From positions 2,480,001 through 2,544,000 of the forward strand of contig NZ_CP139035.1 in assembly GCF_029854705.2 (NCBI RefSeq): a stretch of DNA of 64,000 bases, written 5' to 3'. Positions 1 through 13,700 of this stretch are shown piece by piece. Source of the DNA: Akkermansia sp. N21116. Lineage in GTDB: Bacteria; Verrucomicrobiota; Verrucomicrobiia; Verrucomicrobiales; Akkermansiaceae. The position numbers were made by a program, and so were the translations under genes. The notes below the pieces were generated by a model that saw only the letters and a program-made list of their open reading frames with translations, was not told where the DNA came from and made no database searches. Numbering within the stretch: the first letter of the stretch is position 1; every line of letters starts with the position of its first letter.

Positions 1-3000
1 CGTCGCTCTCTCCGGAATCGTAAATTTCCATTATGGCAGCGGACACTTTCCGCATGGAAGAACCATTGGTTCCGATCGACAAGACTCCGTTGACAAACAC
101 ATCTCCCAAGTCGGACTCAACCGGGCCTATAGCCCTCAAATTCAAGGTCGTCCCCAAATCAATGAACATTCCGGAGGAACTGACAATGCTTCCGTAGACA
201 TGCGATTCTCCGGCTTCTTGAATAAACTGCCCGGATAAGGACACATTGTTCACTCCTTCTTTCAGATTCAGAGCACCCGCACCCGAGATGGTCAAATCCG
301 CCGCCTGCAGCAACGATGTCGTATTGCCGACGCTTGAAGCCACGGTTCCTTGAACCTTGAGATTGCCTTCCAAGGCAATCGTGGCATTGCCCAGGAATGT
401 TTCCGCCAGGGAAGCATCATTTTCCCCCCCGTTTTCCACAGTCAGGGAACTATCCTTGACCGTCAGCGTCCCCGTCGACACCAGGGAAGCAGCATCGTCT
501 CCAGAGCCGGAAACGATCAAAGCCGTCTTGCCGGACAAAGTCAGAGCCCCGGCATTATCGATACTCTTCACCAGAGAGACAATGGAGGAAACCACGCCAT
601 TCAGGAAGATTTCCCCATCAGTGGCAGTCGTCACGGTACCATTGACCGAACCGCCCGTATTGACAACAATACTCCCATTTTCCGCATCCAGATTCGTCAA
701 TATATTGGCGCCGTTACTGATGAGCGAACCGCCCGATACATGGACATTACCGAGGGAAGAACCGTTGCCTGCCAAAGTAAACGACTTGTCTCCCGATTTA
801 TTGAACGTACCCAGACTGACGGTCCCGAGCCATGCGGAATCCTGCAGTGTCACGACATTCAGAATGTCGCCCGTCATATTCTTGGATTGCTCAATCGTGC
901 CGGATACACTCTGACGACCAATCGTCATTGATGCATCGGAGTTCTGGAACGCCAGAGTTCCCTTGGATCCGAGAGCGTTTGTCGACGTCAAAGTCAACAT
1001 GCCGGCACTGTACCTGATATCGGTTTCATGCGTACCGGAGGCCCCCAAGGACATAGTTCCTTCGCCAGTCACCGTCAGGACGCCGTTTCCGGACAAATCG
1101 CCCGCCAGGTTGAAGGCTCCTTCCTTCTCAATGGAGATTTGCCCGTACCCCAGCATTTCCAGATGATTGTCGGCATTCCAGATACCTTCGACATTCATCT
1201 GTGCCGGAGAATTCCCGGAAGTGCCGGAAAGAACCAGACTGCCTCCCACAGATCCCCGGACATAATGGAAAATGCCTTCGCTGATCATCAGATCACCCGT
1301 CAGGGTTCCGGCATCCCGATCATTCCCCATATTGACTGAACCTCCAGAGATACGAACGCTGCCCTCCATCGTTCCGTAAATGTTCAGCACGGCATCGGCA
1401 TTGACGGTCGTCGTCAGGGACTTGAAGATACTGCCGTCCAGCACTGTCATCTGCGTATCGCCGCTGATGGAAGCTTCCGTCGCCGTATTCATCGTTCCCG
1501 TGACGTTGAAGATGCCTCCATTCATGGTCAGCTTCCCGGCAATGTCGGAATCTTCCATGGTGAATTGATTGGGATTGTCCTTACCGGCGTTTTCCACCGT
1601 GACATTACCCGCCAACTTCACATGCGAAAATGCCAGAGTATTGCCTCCGGATCTTTCAAGCGTAATCGAGCCGCCCAAATTGGACCTGGAAGCAGCATCC
1701 GCAGATTTACCCTGAAGAGTCAGGGAAGAGCCGTCGCTCATCGCCACTGCCCCAAGCCTGCCAAGAGAATCTTTCTCAGAGGTCAGGGAAAGACTGCCGT
1801 ACGACAGGGACGTTTCCCCGTTCACGAGCAGTTCTCCTCCGTCCCATGCCATGGCTGCAGCATCGGCATCGACACCGACTATAGCCAGGTTGCCAAGAGT
1901 CAGAGTACCCGAACCGTTCACCTCCAAATTTCCATTCACCGTCATCGTTCCCGTAATGGCCGCAGATGACGATACTTGGGCGGAATTTCGGTCAAGGATC
2001 GTCACGTTGCCGGTTACGAGGCTATTGTTCAGGCGGAGCTGTTCATAGGATTTTTGGGGATCGGTACCGCCGTTCAGCAAGAGAGTCCCATTCCCTTCGT
2101 TCAGATTCAAATTGACGTTGGTAAGATCAAGATAGGAATCTTCATGATCGACCGTAATGGCAGAAGCGGATACGTTCCTCGGTCCGTCGCTGCCGGGAGC
2201 CGAGATCGACAAATTACCCTTCTGGATCGACACCGTTCCGATGGAGCTCGATTTTTCGCCGGCAAGATGCAGATCCAGATTGCCTCCGTTCATCAGCAGT
2301 TTTCCACCCACGTTGAGATTTCCCGTAATCACGGAATCCCGAGAATCCTCGGCCATCATGAAATCTCCGGTTACCGTCACGTTGGCAAGCCCGGAATTTT
2401 CTTCAAACAACAATTGTCCGCCTGCGCTGACATTCAAGATGCCGGCCACAAGCTGCGATTCTACATTATCCGAGGTCGTCGCCACCGTTCCTTTGACCTC
2501 GACGCTCATCTTGCCGCTGAGTACGGAGTCCTTCAACGAAGTCGTGCCGAGAGTTGTCAGGCGGTTGACAGCCAGAGAACTGGAATCCATGTTGAGAATC
2601 CCCGAGGATTCCATATCCCCCGCAACAGTAATGGAAGTACTGTTAATCAGATTGAGAGTCCCCTTGTTCGTCAGGCCCAGGATATTATGCGCCGTCACGC
2701 CATCCAGCGTAATGGTCGACGAGTCCGACGTCATCACACCGTTGATTTCATCCCCGGCGGAAAGATACAACTCACCGGAATCGGACAAGTCGATATTGCC
2801 GAATTTGTTGGAGCCGTTACTCTTGAACGTACTCTTGTTGAGCCTCAATGTTCCGATAAACGAATTGGAGGAGGCAAGAGTCATATTGCTGCGTTTGTCC
2901 CCAACATTGCTCAATGTCAGTTCAGTCAGGTTCATGATGCCGCTCCAAACAACCGGATCGTTTCCTACCGTAAAAGCAGTCATCTCAACCCGGGTATATT

Positions 3001-6000
3001 CGGACATCAGATCCTTGCCTTGGTTAGCTCTCACGTCCAGACGGGCTGTACCGATATGACCGGGTAATCCGTCCGCCTGGGTCAGAGTCAATCGTCCACT
3101 ATTCCCCAAAGCGTTTTCCCCGGAGAGAGTCAATACCCCCGTTCCATTATATTCTACTTCGCCAGCATGAGTACCGCTTGCCGTAAACTCGAAGTTTCCT
3201 TCTCCAATCAATCTCAGAGTTCCCTTGTTGATCACGCTTCCGTTCATCGTCAGCGTCTTTCCACCAACGACGCTGATTGTTCCGAAGTTGCTCATGGAAA
3301 GGATATTGTTGATGCTTGTCGAACAGTCGTTCACAACACTGATCCTTGCTTCGTCGGCTACGGCTCCGTTCATGGTAATTCGCCCGGCTACGGCACCTGC
3401 CTTGTACACGAATTCCCCGGCATTGACCGTTAAATTGCCAGTCAGGGCAAATCCCGGAGAAGGCATCGTATCTCCCATATAATCAGGGGAATCCATTGTC
3501 ACAACAACACCTGTGCCGTCCAGAATCAATCCGGAGTCCAACTGGGATGAAATCGTCATCGACGCATCGTCGACAAGGCGGATATTATCTGCCGTCAAGG
3601 CTCCGTCCAGAATCCGGACAACAGTCTTGCCGCCAATCGTAGCTGTCTTGACGCTATTACTGCCTTTGGAATTGAATGTACCGCCGTACAGGGTCAAATC
3701 CCCCAGTAGTGTCGTGTCCTCCATGGACAGCGTATTCAAAGCAGACTCTCCGGACATCGATACATTGCCGTCAAGAATGAGATTCTTCAACAATAACGTA
3801 TTGCTTGCCGATGTATAAGAATTATCGTCCAGCGTCATATTCCCGGCCAGGAGAGCCTTGTGGGCAATGTCGCGGCCGGATGCTGTCATCGTGGAACCCT
3901 CGGAAAGAGTTAATGTTCCCAAGGAACCGAAGTTCTGGACGGACGTTCCTGTCAAGCGGTCTTCCAGCGTCAGAACCGCCCCCGACAGACCGGATATGCC
4001 GGAAATTCCGATCGAACCGTACACGGCAGCCTCAGCGCCGGCGGTCATATTCAAACCTGCAGCCTTCAAGCCGGTCGGAGATTGAACCACCAGCTTATGA
4101 CCGGCACCAAGTTCTACCTGCCCCTGGAAAGAAATGTCCCCTTGACCGGACAAAGTCAATGAACTCGAAGCATCCAGAAAATCGAGATTGCCCGTCACAT
4201 AGACGGAGTTGGACAATTCGACGGCATTGGCGGCCGATACGGCAATATTGCCTTCCAAGCGGACATTGTTAAATGTAACCAGCGAGGAAGGTTGATCTGC
4301 ATCGCTGTTTCCCGTCATCGTCAAGTTCCCAAGTCCGCCATTAATATTCAAGTTGATATTGTTCAAAACCAGGGAGGCGTTTTCCTCAATGGAAACCGAC
4401 TCCGCCCGGACAGTCTGGGTACTGGGATTTACCGTATTTCCGACAGTAAAGACGCTCTTTCCACTCATGGACACATCCCCCAGATAGCTGGACGTATCAC
4501 CTACGGGCTGGAGGGTTAATTTCCCATCTCCCGTCATGCCAAGAGTATTTCCCACAAGAAGAACACCCTGGACCATTGAACTGCCTCCGGAAACAGTCAT
4601 ATCCTCATTCACATTAACCGTATTGATACCGTTCGAGAAGTCGAGACCTCCGCCCGAGATCATCAAACTGCTTGTCTGGAATGAAGAAGACTTATTGAGT
4701 TCACTCGCATGAATAGAACCGTTCCCCGTCACCGACACGGTATCGGTGATGCGTAAAGTTGCATTATTCAAAGAGACCTCTCCGGACGATACAAAAGATT
4801 CTCCTACAAGGATGTTGGAGCCGTCTGACAAATTCAGGGTTCCCTCATTGGCAACCTTCTTGATGTTTGTCGTCAAACCGTTTAAGTTAATCGTGGCTCC
4901 GGTACCTGTTTCCAAATTTCCGTTAACGGTATCTCCCTGGTTCAAGGTGATGGATGCGGACAGGGCAGCTCCGGCCTTATTCCTCGCGATCAGATCGACA
5001 AACCGGTTACTGCCCTGACTGAACAGATTTCCTTCCTCCACGGTCAGCGAGCCGATTGTGGAACTGCGGTTGGCAATGGTCAGATCGAATTGACCGTCCT
5101 TGGTCAGAGAATCCTGGTAAATAGTCCCGGCCCAGGTAGCATCTCCTTCTGTCGTCAATTTGATATGCGTCGCCACAACGTTCTTGGATTGGACGCCCGT
5201 GACAAAAGCATGCACATCATCCGTCGTTGTTCCGTAACTGCCAATGTATAATGTTCCGACCGTACCAATAGCATAATCGGTATCCAGATGGAGTTCACCA
5301 AGTGCTTCATAATGGATATCTCCTGTATGAGTACCGGACTTTTCCAAATGGACATCACCCGTTCCCGTCACAGTCAGATTGGAACTGCCGGACAGCACGC
5401 CCTTCACATTCAATACCGGAGAAGAAGAAATGTTCTCTTCTCCCAAATTAATCTGTCCGCTTGCATTAAGAGCCAGATTGCCGATCGCCCAGTTCTCGTG
5501 AATATCCAGATTACGATCGGAAGACAGATAGGAAGTAAAGGTAATATTGGTCAACCTGCCGGCAGGCATCGATTTCCCGGTTCCTTGATACGTGAATGTA
5601 CCCGAAGCAATATTGATATCCTTCTCAAGGCTAGCGACATCACCTTTCAACAAGGCATTGCCGCCTTCCAGATACAGTTCGGAATTCAGGGAACCTTCAA
5701 TCGTCAGAAGATTATCCGACAAATGGGTTTCCTGTGCAGTGAAAATCGTACCGGCATGAATCTCCGAATCTGCTCCCAAAGTAGCCTTGCCAGTCACCGT
5801 GTTCTGTTGCCCGTCAAATGTCAATGTACCGCCTTCCACCGTCAGGGAACCGTCGATAGTCGCGTCGGTCATAGAGAAAATGTTGGAAGATCCTTCCACA
5901 AGAACTTTGCCCGTAAGGACACCATTCTTCATCTCAAAAGTGTTGGCATCGGCATTGTCCGCCAATGTTACATTGCCTCTCAGGATGAACGTTCCCGTAG

Positions 6001-7699
6001 AATAGTGCATTTCCTCGTCAAGCCCGTAATCCACCCCCACGGTCATATTGGCACCGTTGTAAATCACGATATCGCCCATGGAACCTAAATCGATATCATT
6101 CTCCGTCGCAAACAGGTGTAAATTACCGCGGACTTCGGATGTCCCGGAAATAGCGAAAACGGAATCCGTCATATACACATGGGTAGCGATGTGACCGACC
6201 ATTAGGGAAGAAGCCTGGAGCGTACTATCCTCAATATGGCTCACATTCTCCTCACCCAGCAGTTTAATGTCTCCGTTCCTGGCCCACAACTCCGTGGATT
6301 TCATATTCAAAATACCTGAAGTTGTGAAACTGCCGACATAATTGATCTTTGAATTATTCAGCGTTAATATCGATCCCTTCGCCACGGCAATAGACTCAGT
6401 CGGCTTCGAGTTATCAAGATTGACATTGTTCAACTCGGCACTGCCGAGAGACATGAGTTGAAGGCCGTTGTTGAACGTGCCGCCATTCATGACAATCTTA
6501 CCACTGTTCTGAGCGGCAAGAGTTCCCTGCACTTCACTGTCTGACAATTGAATGAGGGAATTCTCACCGTCCGCCGTCACGCTTCCCTTAAATAAGACCC
6601 CAGATGATCCTCCAGTCGTTTGCGTCTCAAATGTACCGTCCGCTACCAGGAGACTCCCCATGCTACCGCCTCCCTCCACAATCATGGCACCTTTACCAAA
6701 CTTGGTCAAAGCTCCAGGCACAGATCCTTCAGCCGCAGGCCCAATGGCTCCGGAAACAACCAGGGAATGGTTTTCAGCAATATTAACCAACGCATCGGAA
6801 ACCACATTCATGGAAGAGACCGTAGCATCGCCGTACACATTCAACTCACGGTTCACTCCGAGATTTCCGGAAAACACAACGGTTTGCCCTACGGAACTGT
6901 CGTACATGTTAACCGTCCCGGCCTGCAATTCCAAGTTGCCTTGCACGGAAGAACCGCTCTTCAAAGTCACTACGCCGTTTTGAACGGTCAAATTCCCTCT
7001 GATGTCCGCGCCGTACTCGTCAGAGGCGGCTATTTTACCGGCAAGATCCAATATCGCTCCGTTCTGCAACGTTAAATCCGTTTTTAGAGTAACGTTGCAA
7101 TCAATCGTCTGCGTTCCGGAAATAATCGATGTCGTCGATGCCTCCAGAATGGAAGAATTACCGGAACCATTAATCGTCACTCCTCCGGTTTCCAAACCAC
7201 TCTTGACAGAGCTGGCAAGTATCAATTGCCCAAATCTGTTCGTGCCCTCGATATTCAATTCACCCCCTTGCATCGTCACGGAACCTCCCGCCAAGACAGC
7301 GGAATTGCTAACGGACAAGATGTCGTTTGTCAAAGCGACATCACCTTGCAACATCACGTTTGTAAGATTGATTTCTCCGGAAACTTCGTAAGTACCCACG
7401 ACATTTCCGGACACAGTCAGGATCGTATCGGGATCCGTCCCATTCCCGGACAAAGTCAGTATAGCCGTATTGAGCTCGATTTCTCCAAGAGTATTCTTAC
7501 CTGAAAAACCGGTCAACGACAGATTACCCCGAAGAACCGTCTTATCTTCAATCGACAATTGACCGTTGGTGACGGCCAGGTTTGCGTCCAAGGTCATCGT
7601 CTTGGAGGAAATATGACCGTTCTCGACAAGCAGATCCCTGTTCACAGTCAAGGCCAGGCTCTCCAATGTATTGACTCCCCCTTCACTTGCGGAAATCTT
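1..7699 (-). CDS. Continuation of the giant beta-strand-repeat surface protein after an in-frame TAG; runs off the window
   Basis: The minus-strand frame of the upstream giant gene stays open from the base after the TAG to the window edge, at least 2566 codons. I translated the frame at both ends, near 3.1 kb and near 5.3 kb and found no stop. The product is the same material as the upstream half: Ser, Thr, Asn and Gly rich, alternating short hydrophobic strands with Gly/Asn turns, typical of a right-handed beta-helix passenger. GTHxGxIxY...ALGxxGxL modules recur at about 5.3, 3.1 and 1.0 kb and resemble two modules in the upstream half. No signal peptide follows the TAG, so this half cannot be exported alone in an obvious way. 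A gene caller treating it separately would probably start at the ATG at 7597. The C-terminus, where an outer-membrane anchor would be expected, is outside the window. Confidence 0.75.
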
Positions 7700-7715
7700 C
7701 TAACCCCGAAGATTT
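7693..7715 (-). repeat. Inverted repeat overlapping the in-frame TAG of the giant gene
   Basis: On the coding (minus) strand, AAATCTTC is followed by the 7-nt loop GGGGTTA and then GAAGATTT, a perfect 8-bp stem. The TAG uses the last two loop bases and the first base of the right arm. One mismatch further out is followed by another matching pair. There is no T-run, so it is not a good intrinsic terminator. Imperfect palindromes can be corrected to perfect ones by template switching, which is one way a new stop could arise here. Confidence 0.6.
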
Positions 7716-10700
7716 TCCATACTCAGAATCATCGTATCATAGGATGACAGGTAAACGTCGCGAAGAATCCAATCTCCCGTCCCGGACAGCAACATGTTGC
7801 CGTCCACCTGCAGGGAACCGGAATCAATCGTCATTGCGGAAGAGCCGCCTGCATCCAGTAATCCGTTGACAATCAAAGAAGAATCATTGTCTACAATCAA
7901 TCGTCCCGCATTGAAGTCGGAAACCACGCGTGATCTAATATCGGAGGCATTGGTCAGTACGATTTTTCCGAGACTTCCTTTGACCGTTATGTCCGAGACA
8001 GCATTCGAGTCAATGCCGTCAAGGGTAAGAACACCATTGTTAGCGGTCAATCGACCGGCAATACCATGGTCGGCAACGTGTATCAACGTCAGGGAACCTG
8101 CGTTGACAGTCACGTTGTTCATCCATGAGGGTTTCTCGGGCGTCTTATCGTCAATAATGAGACTACCGGCTCCCTCTTTGATAAGTATCCCGGACATGCG
8201 GACCGTCCCGGTCATCGTGGTCCGATCTCCGCCTTGATTGGTAACGGTCAACGAGCCAGTCTGGCTGTCAATCGCCAGATCCTTGCTATGGGCACCCGTG
8301 CCGCTCACATCGAGGATTCCCTGGAAATTACCCGTTACGAGCAACTGGCCAATAGTCCCGAGGGCATGATCCGCCGTCAAGGACAGAGACGATCCGGACC
8401 ATGTGATATCACCCGTATAGTCGGTGTTATCTGTCAACCGTCCCAGAGTCAGAGAACCCTGTCCGATCAAAGTGATCGGGCCGTTGCCGGACAAATTCCC
8501 AGTCCGGACACTCCGGGAATCGCCAATCGTCATTCTGAGGGAGGAGTTGACTTCCATTTGTCCCAATTGCACATTCTGAATACGAATAGCACCATCACTC
8601 GTCAAGGGATTGAAGATCAGCTGGCGAATACCGATACCGGACTGGACGACAACTTTCTCAAGCAAGTCTACATTGTGCACCGTCACGGTTCCCGAGGATA
8701 ACGACACCATCCCTGAAAGCTGAGTCGCCTTTTCCAGAGACGTATCGCCGATAGATAGAGAACCGCCCTGAACGTACACGCCCTGGTCACTGCCGGATCC
8801 CAGGGTTATAACTCCCGTCATCGTCGTATCGCCGGAATTAAGAACGATTTTACTGGCCTTCTCCGACATCGTCAGATTATCCAAACTCAGGAAACCGATT
8901 CCATTGTGGTAGATTCCACCTTCTGTAATCGTCGTATCGTTAATGACAGCGGTCGCCGTATCATTCAAGACAAGGTTATCGGTAACAAACGCAGCCGTGG
9001 CATGATCCAGATCAATGAATGATTTGGAATTGGCAATAATTCCCCCCAGGGAGACTCCCCCCCCGTCCGTCACGCTTAGTGAAGCCGAATCCATTGCGAT
9101 ATCAATCGATGAATTCATGCTTAATACGCCGGACAGGGTCATCGTGGCCTTTGCTCCCTCAATAGAGATCTTTGACCCCTGGGCAGAATAATCCCCGAAC
9201 CCCGCAAAATTGGAATCGGATGAGATATTCAAATTGCCGCTTTGCTGGGTAACACTACCATTAACCAACATGTAGGAACTCCCGGACACAGACACATGAC
9301 CTCCGAAAGAAGCCCCATCGACTAACAACTTCGACTTATTCTCAACCGTGACATTGCCGCTTCCCATAGTCAGCGTGCCATAAGAAGAAAGTCTGGACTC
9401 CTGTTGCAAAACCAGGTTTCCGGAAGTCATGGAGATCCCCTTGGCTTCCAACAACGAATTATGTAACAACTTCAGGGAAGATTCTTTCCCCATCGTAATC
9501 TGCCCCAGAGATCCGTAATCGTTGCCTCCGGAACCGGTACCGGGATCGAACACGAAGCTGCTCTGATCCGCAACTTTCGTTGAAGTAACGATAGCAAATT
9601 TGTTACCGGCGCCAAAAGTTACCGATTGGCAACCGACAGGCTGCCAATCGAACGTTGCTGCCTGGAACGTGTTTCCTGAAATACTTCCGTCTGAAGCAAG
9701 ACCAGTGTTAATCGCACCACGGAACGACAGAGTAAGGCCGGAGGCATTCATCTCCGTGTTCTTCAACTTGACAACTTCTCCCAATGCTGTCGTCCCATCG
9801 ACAGCTCCCAGAATGATGTTGCCTATGCCGCGGGAGGAAATCGACGAATTTTCCAACGAAACTTGCCCGAACAAATGTACGGATCCGTTGGCACTCAACA
9901 CGGCCTTATTCTTCAGCGTCGTATCGCCAAAGGTCTGGATCTTGCTCACGTTCAACTCGGAATTGTCAATCGACACATTGAAATAGCCGCCATCGACAAC
10001 ATCTGCGCGGACGGTCTGTGCAATGTCGTTCAGGTTGACCAGTGACAAAGTAGGATAGGAGCCGCCCGCAGGAGTCAGAATGGACGACGACACGTTACCC
10101 AGATTGTATGCCTGTTTTCCCAGCAAGGCCATTACTTTGGCTTTCTTGGCTTCGTCAGAACCCAAGGCATCCCATTCTCCCGCACTCAGACTGTTCTTCA
10201 GCCAGCCGCTCCAGACGCTTTCGTCATTGAGCCCTTCCAGATACAAATCGCCACCAAGAAGCAATCGGTTATTCAGCGAAACGCCGGCATTCGTCAGGAC
10301 TGCCTTCCCATTGACATACCAGTCCGACGCCGATACGGAAGAACCGCTCGAAAGATACAAATTCCCCGTATTAGACACGGAAGAAGAAGCAGAAATAGTC
10401 ACTTCATCCAATCTGAATTCACCGCCTGTCGCAAGATAGATACTGCCCTGGGATGCCGTCATGGAACCCGAGAAATAGGTATTGTCATCCCAATCTGTAC
10501 TGCCGACAGTCAAATCTCCCATACCGACAAAAACCTCACCGCCCGTCTTTTTGCCATTCTGCCGCAAGACATCAATAGTCAGATGCCCTTTACTCAGGGA
10601 AAGGACGGAATCTCTGGACAGCGTCAATTCGCCGATGTGGCTGTTTTTATTCGCAATGGTAAGGATGGATCCCATTCGCTTCTCAATTGAATCATCCGCC

Positions 10701-13700
10701 AGAATGACTTTGCCAATCGTCTCCATGGAGTCGAATGTCAACGTACTGGCATCATTCAGAGTAATCCTTCCCTGCATGTCTGTTCCCGTATCTGTTCCCT
10801 GGACATCCAGGGCCGACGCGGTCGCCCCGTCATTCAAGACGAGTTCCCCCGAGTTAAGGGTCAAGCGCCCGAGGACATGGCTTGCTCCTCCGTTAAGAGT
10901 CAATCTTCTAGAAGTTCCCTGCCAGACGATGCCCGCATTGACGGGAGCCTTGATCGTCACACCTCCGTCATAAATCACGGCATCGGCATTCAAGTTCCAC
11001 AACTGGGCACTAACGGAAGATCCGCTCCCCAGGGACATGAAGGCGTTATTCGTAAACTGCCGTGTTGCCGCAAACGTATTGGCAACGTTCTTGCCGGACG
11101 GATTTGTCTGATCAGCCCCATCTCCGATCACGGTGTTGACGAAAATATCACCCAAAAGTTTCAGGTTGTCTTTGCCGGACTGGATTAAGTTGTTATTAAA
11201 CTCCTTAATGTCCAGAGATTGATCGAATGTGATATCCCCCTGTGCCAGCAGGGAGTTGCCGGACAGGACGCGTTCGTCTACAAGAATTCCCGAATCCGGA
11301 ATACCGGAAAGCAGCATGTTCCCGGCTTTGGAATAAAACGTATTGCCTGAGACGTTTCTGGCATCCAGGCGCAGCGCCATATTGCCCTGGGATGTCAATG
11401 TATTGTCGGTCACTCCATGAACCAGGGGTTCACCTCCGCTTCCCTCTGCAAGCTCACCCTGGAAACGGTAGGTAAAGTCAAGAGTTCCCGCCGATGAAGT
11501 CAGGATGTTGCCCGAAGCCGTAACATGCGTATTCAGAACGACCACCATGTCTCCCTTGGATGTCAGCGTATTGTCGAGGAATCCCAGAAGAGTTTCGCCA
11601 TAGCTCTTCGTACCTCCGGAATGGTAGAAGAACCTCATGCCCCCCATCGCCGAGGTAAAGGTATTCTCCATGGCAAGCACGTTTGTCGACAATTCGATAT
11701 CCATGTCTCCCCTGGAGGAAAACGTATTGTACCTAAAGCCCGCGCCATGGATCTCCTTCTCTTCAAGAGACTCGCCCTTGAAGGACAAAGCTCCCTGCTG
11801 GGAAGTCAATTCGTTGCTGTCGAACCCGTTCTTGAAGCTCATGTCGAGCGTCATGTCATCACGGGAGGTCAGAGTATTGCTGTCGAATTTCGATTCATCC
11901 TCAAAACTCCGTCCTGCAAAGGACATGCCGCCGTTCAGAACGGTAAAGACATTGCCCTTGCTAATGATGCTGTTTTGGGTCAGGTCAACGGTGCCCCCGA
12001 CCGTACCGCCTACAAATTCAAGATCCAGATTCATGCCCGTATTGGCCGTCAGGACATTGCCGTAAAAGCGGACATCGGATTGATCAACGGAAGTCTTGCT
12101 GCCATTCCAGGAAATGCCCTGGGTCTTGCCGGTGATTTCAATTTTGCCCGTCTTGGAAACGAGCGAGGAATCCTGCATGGCAAACCATCCTCCATCCCAG
12201 ACGGCTTCATCGGCCGGTTTATCCTCGGGACGCTGGTAACGGGAAGCATAGATATTGCCCGTCATTTCCAGGGAACTGCCGGTAAGCGTCAGGCGCGAGA
12301 AATCGGATCCATTGCCTCTGTCCGGATTCATGGCGCCGGTCATCGACAGGTTGCTGCCGTCGATCAGCAGAGTCCCGCCGTTGACGATATTACCCGTGTG
12401 CCCGGCCTGGGAAACCATATCGGCCAAAACGATGACGGAATTGTAGGCCGTGCGACCTTCGTCGGGAGATTCTTTCCCAACATGTTCGGTGACAATGTTG
12501 CCGAACACGTCTCCGTGAACCGTGCTCAGGAAACCGCCGCCGATATCGGTTACTTCACCGTCGACAATCGTGATCGTCGCCCTTGATGTCAGATTGCCAT
12601 ACGTACCGACGTCACCCATGAAGACGGCATGCGCCGACACGTTGACGTTGTCGTACAAGCTGTTCCCGGCGGACAAGTCATGCACGGTACCTCCATAAAC
12701 ATTCAAGGTATCAATGTCGACGGCCGCACTGCTCATGTCGAGTACGCCCGCACCGTTTTTGCTCATCGTGCCTCCGGTAACATTGCCCGTCAGGGTCAGG
12801 TTATCGACAGTGTTGACAGTTACCGGGCTGGCCGAGAAGTCGATGTTCTTGCTCGTCGTAATGGTTCCGGCAGCATTGGGAATATTGCTGATGAGTTCCA
12901 GCGCCTCACCCGTCGTACTCTTGACGAACAGGGTGCCTTGCGTCCCGATGGCATTGTCGGCGCCCAGTTGCAGCTTGCCGGCAGTCCAGGTAATGTCCGC
13001 CGTATAGTCGGTGTCCGTACCATTCAGGGTTTTGTTGAAAATTTTCGTACCGCCGCCCTCCATCAACAGGGACATGTCGCCGCGAAGTTCTCCATTCAGA
13101 GTAAACGTCGTATCGTTGGAAACACTGATAATCCCGGATGCCAGCACGATCATGTTGTGATCGTTCGCCGTGTCCGTACTGATCGTCAACTTGCGCGAGA
13201 CATTCGCGTTATTCTGGGCCTGGTTGCTCTCCTCGAACAGCAGGTCTCCTTTGTAATTTCCGCTCACGATCGTCAAGTCGCCGAAACGGATACTGACTTC
13301 GTGGGGAATGGTACCTGATGAATAGCCGTTAGCATAAAGCTTGCCGAGCGTCACCATGGAATCCCCTTCGATGATGACCTTTTTAACGGAGTCGTTGATT
13401 TGGGATACGTCGGGATCAGAAACAGGAGGGTTATCAACAATTGTCAACTGCCCGCTCGTGTACGTCAGAGAAGTAGACGCAAAAAATTGAAGGGCATCAG
13501 CTGGCGTAGAATTGGTAATGCTCAGGTCGCCGTCAACCGTCACAGTCTTGCCTGTATCTCCGATTACCGTCACGGCATTGAGAATCACGTTGCCGTGGAT
13601 CAAGCCCCCTCCCTGGACATCAAGGGTAATGTTGTTCGTATTAAAATCGGAACTGGTTCCTGCCGAATAGACATCGCCGAGAATATTACCTCCGGCCAGC

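Noticed and set aside
7597-7699. Separate downstream gene beginning after the TAG
   Set aside because: There is no intergenic gap, ribosome site or signal peptide; the frame and repeat chemistry are continuous, so a split gene is the better reading.
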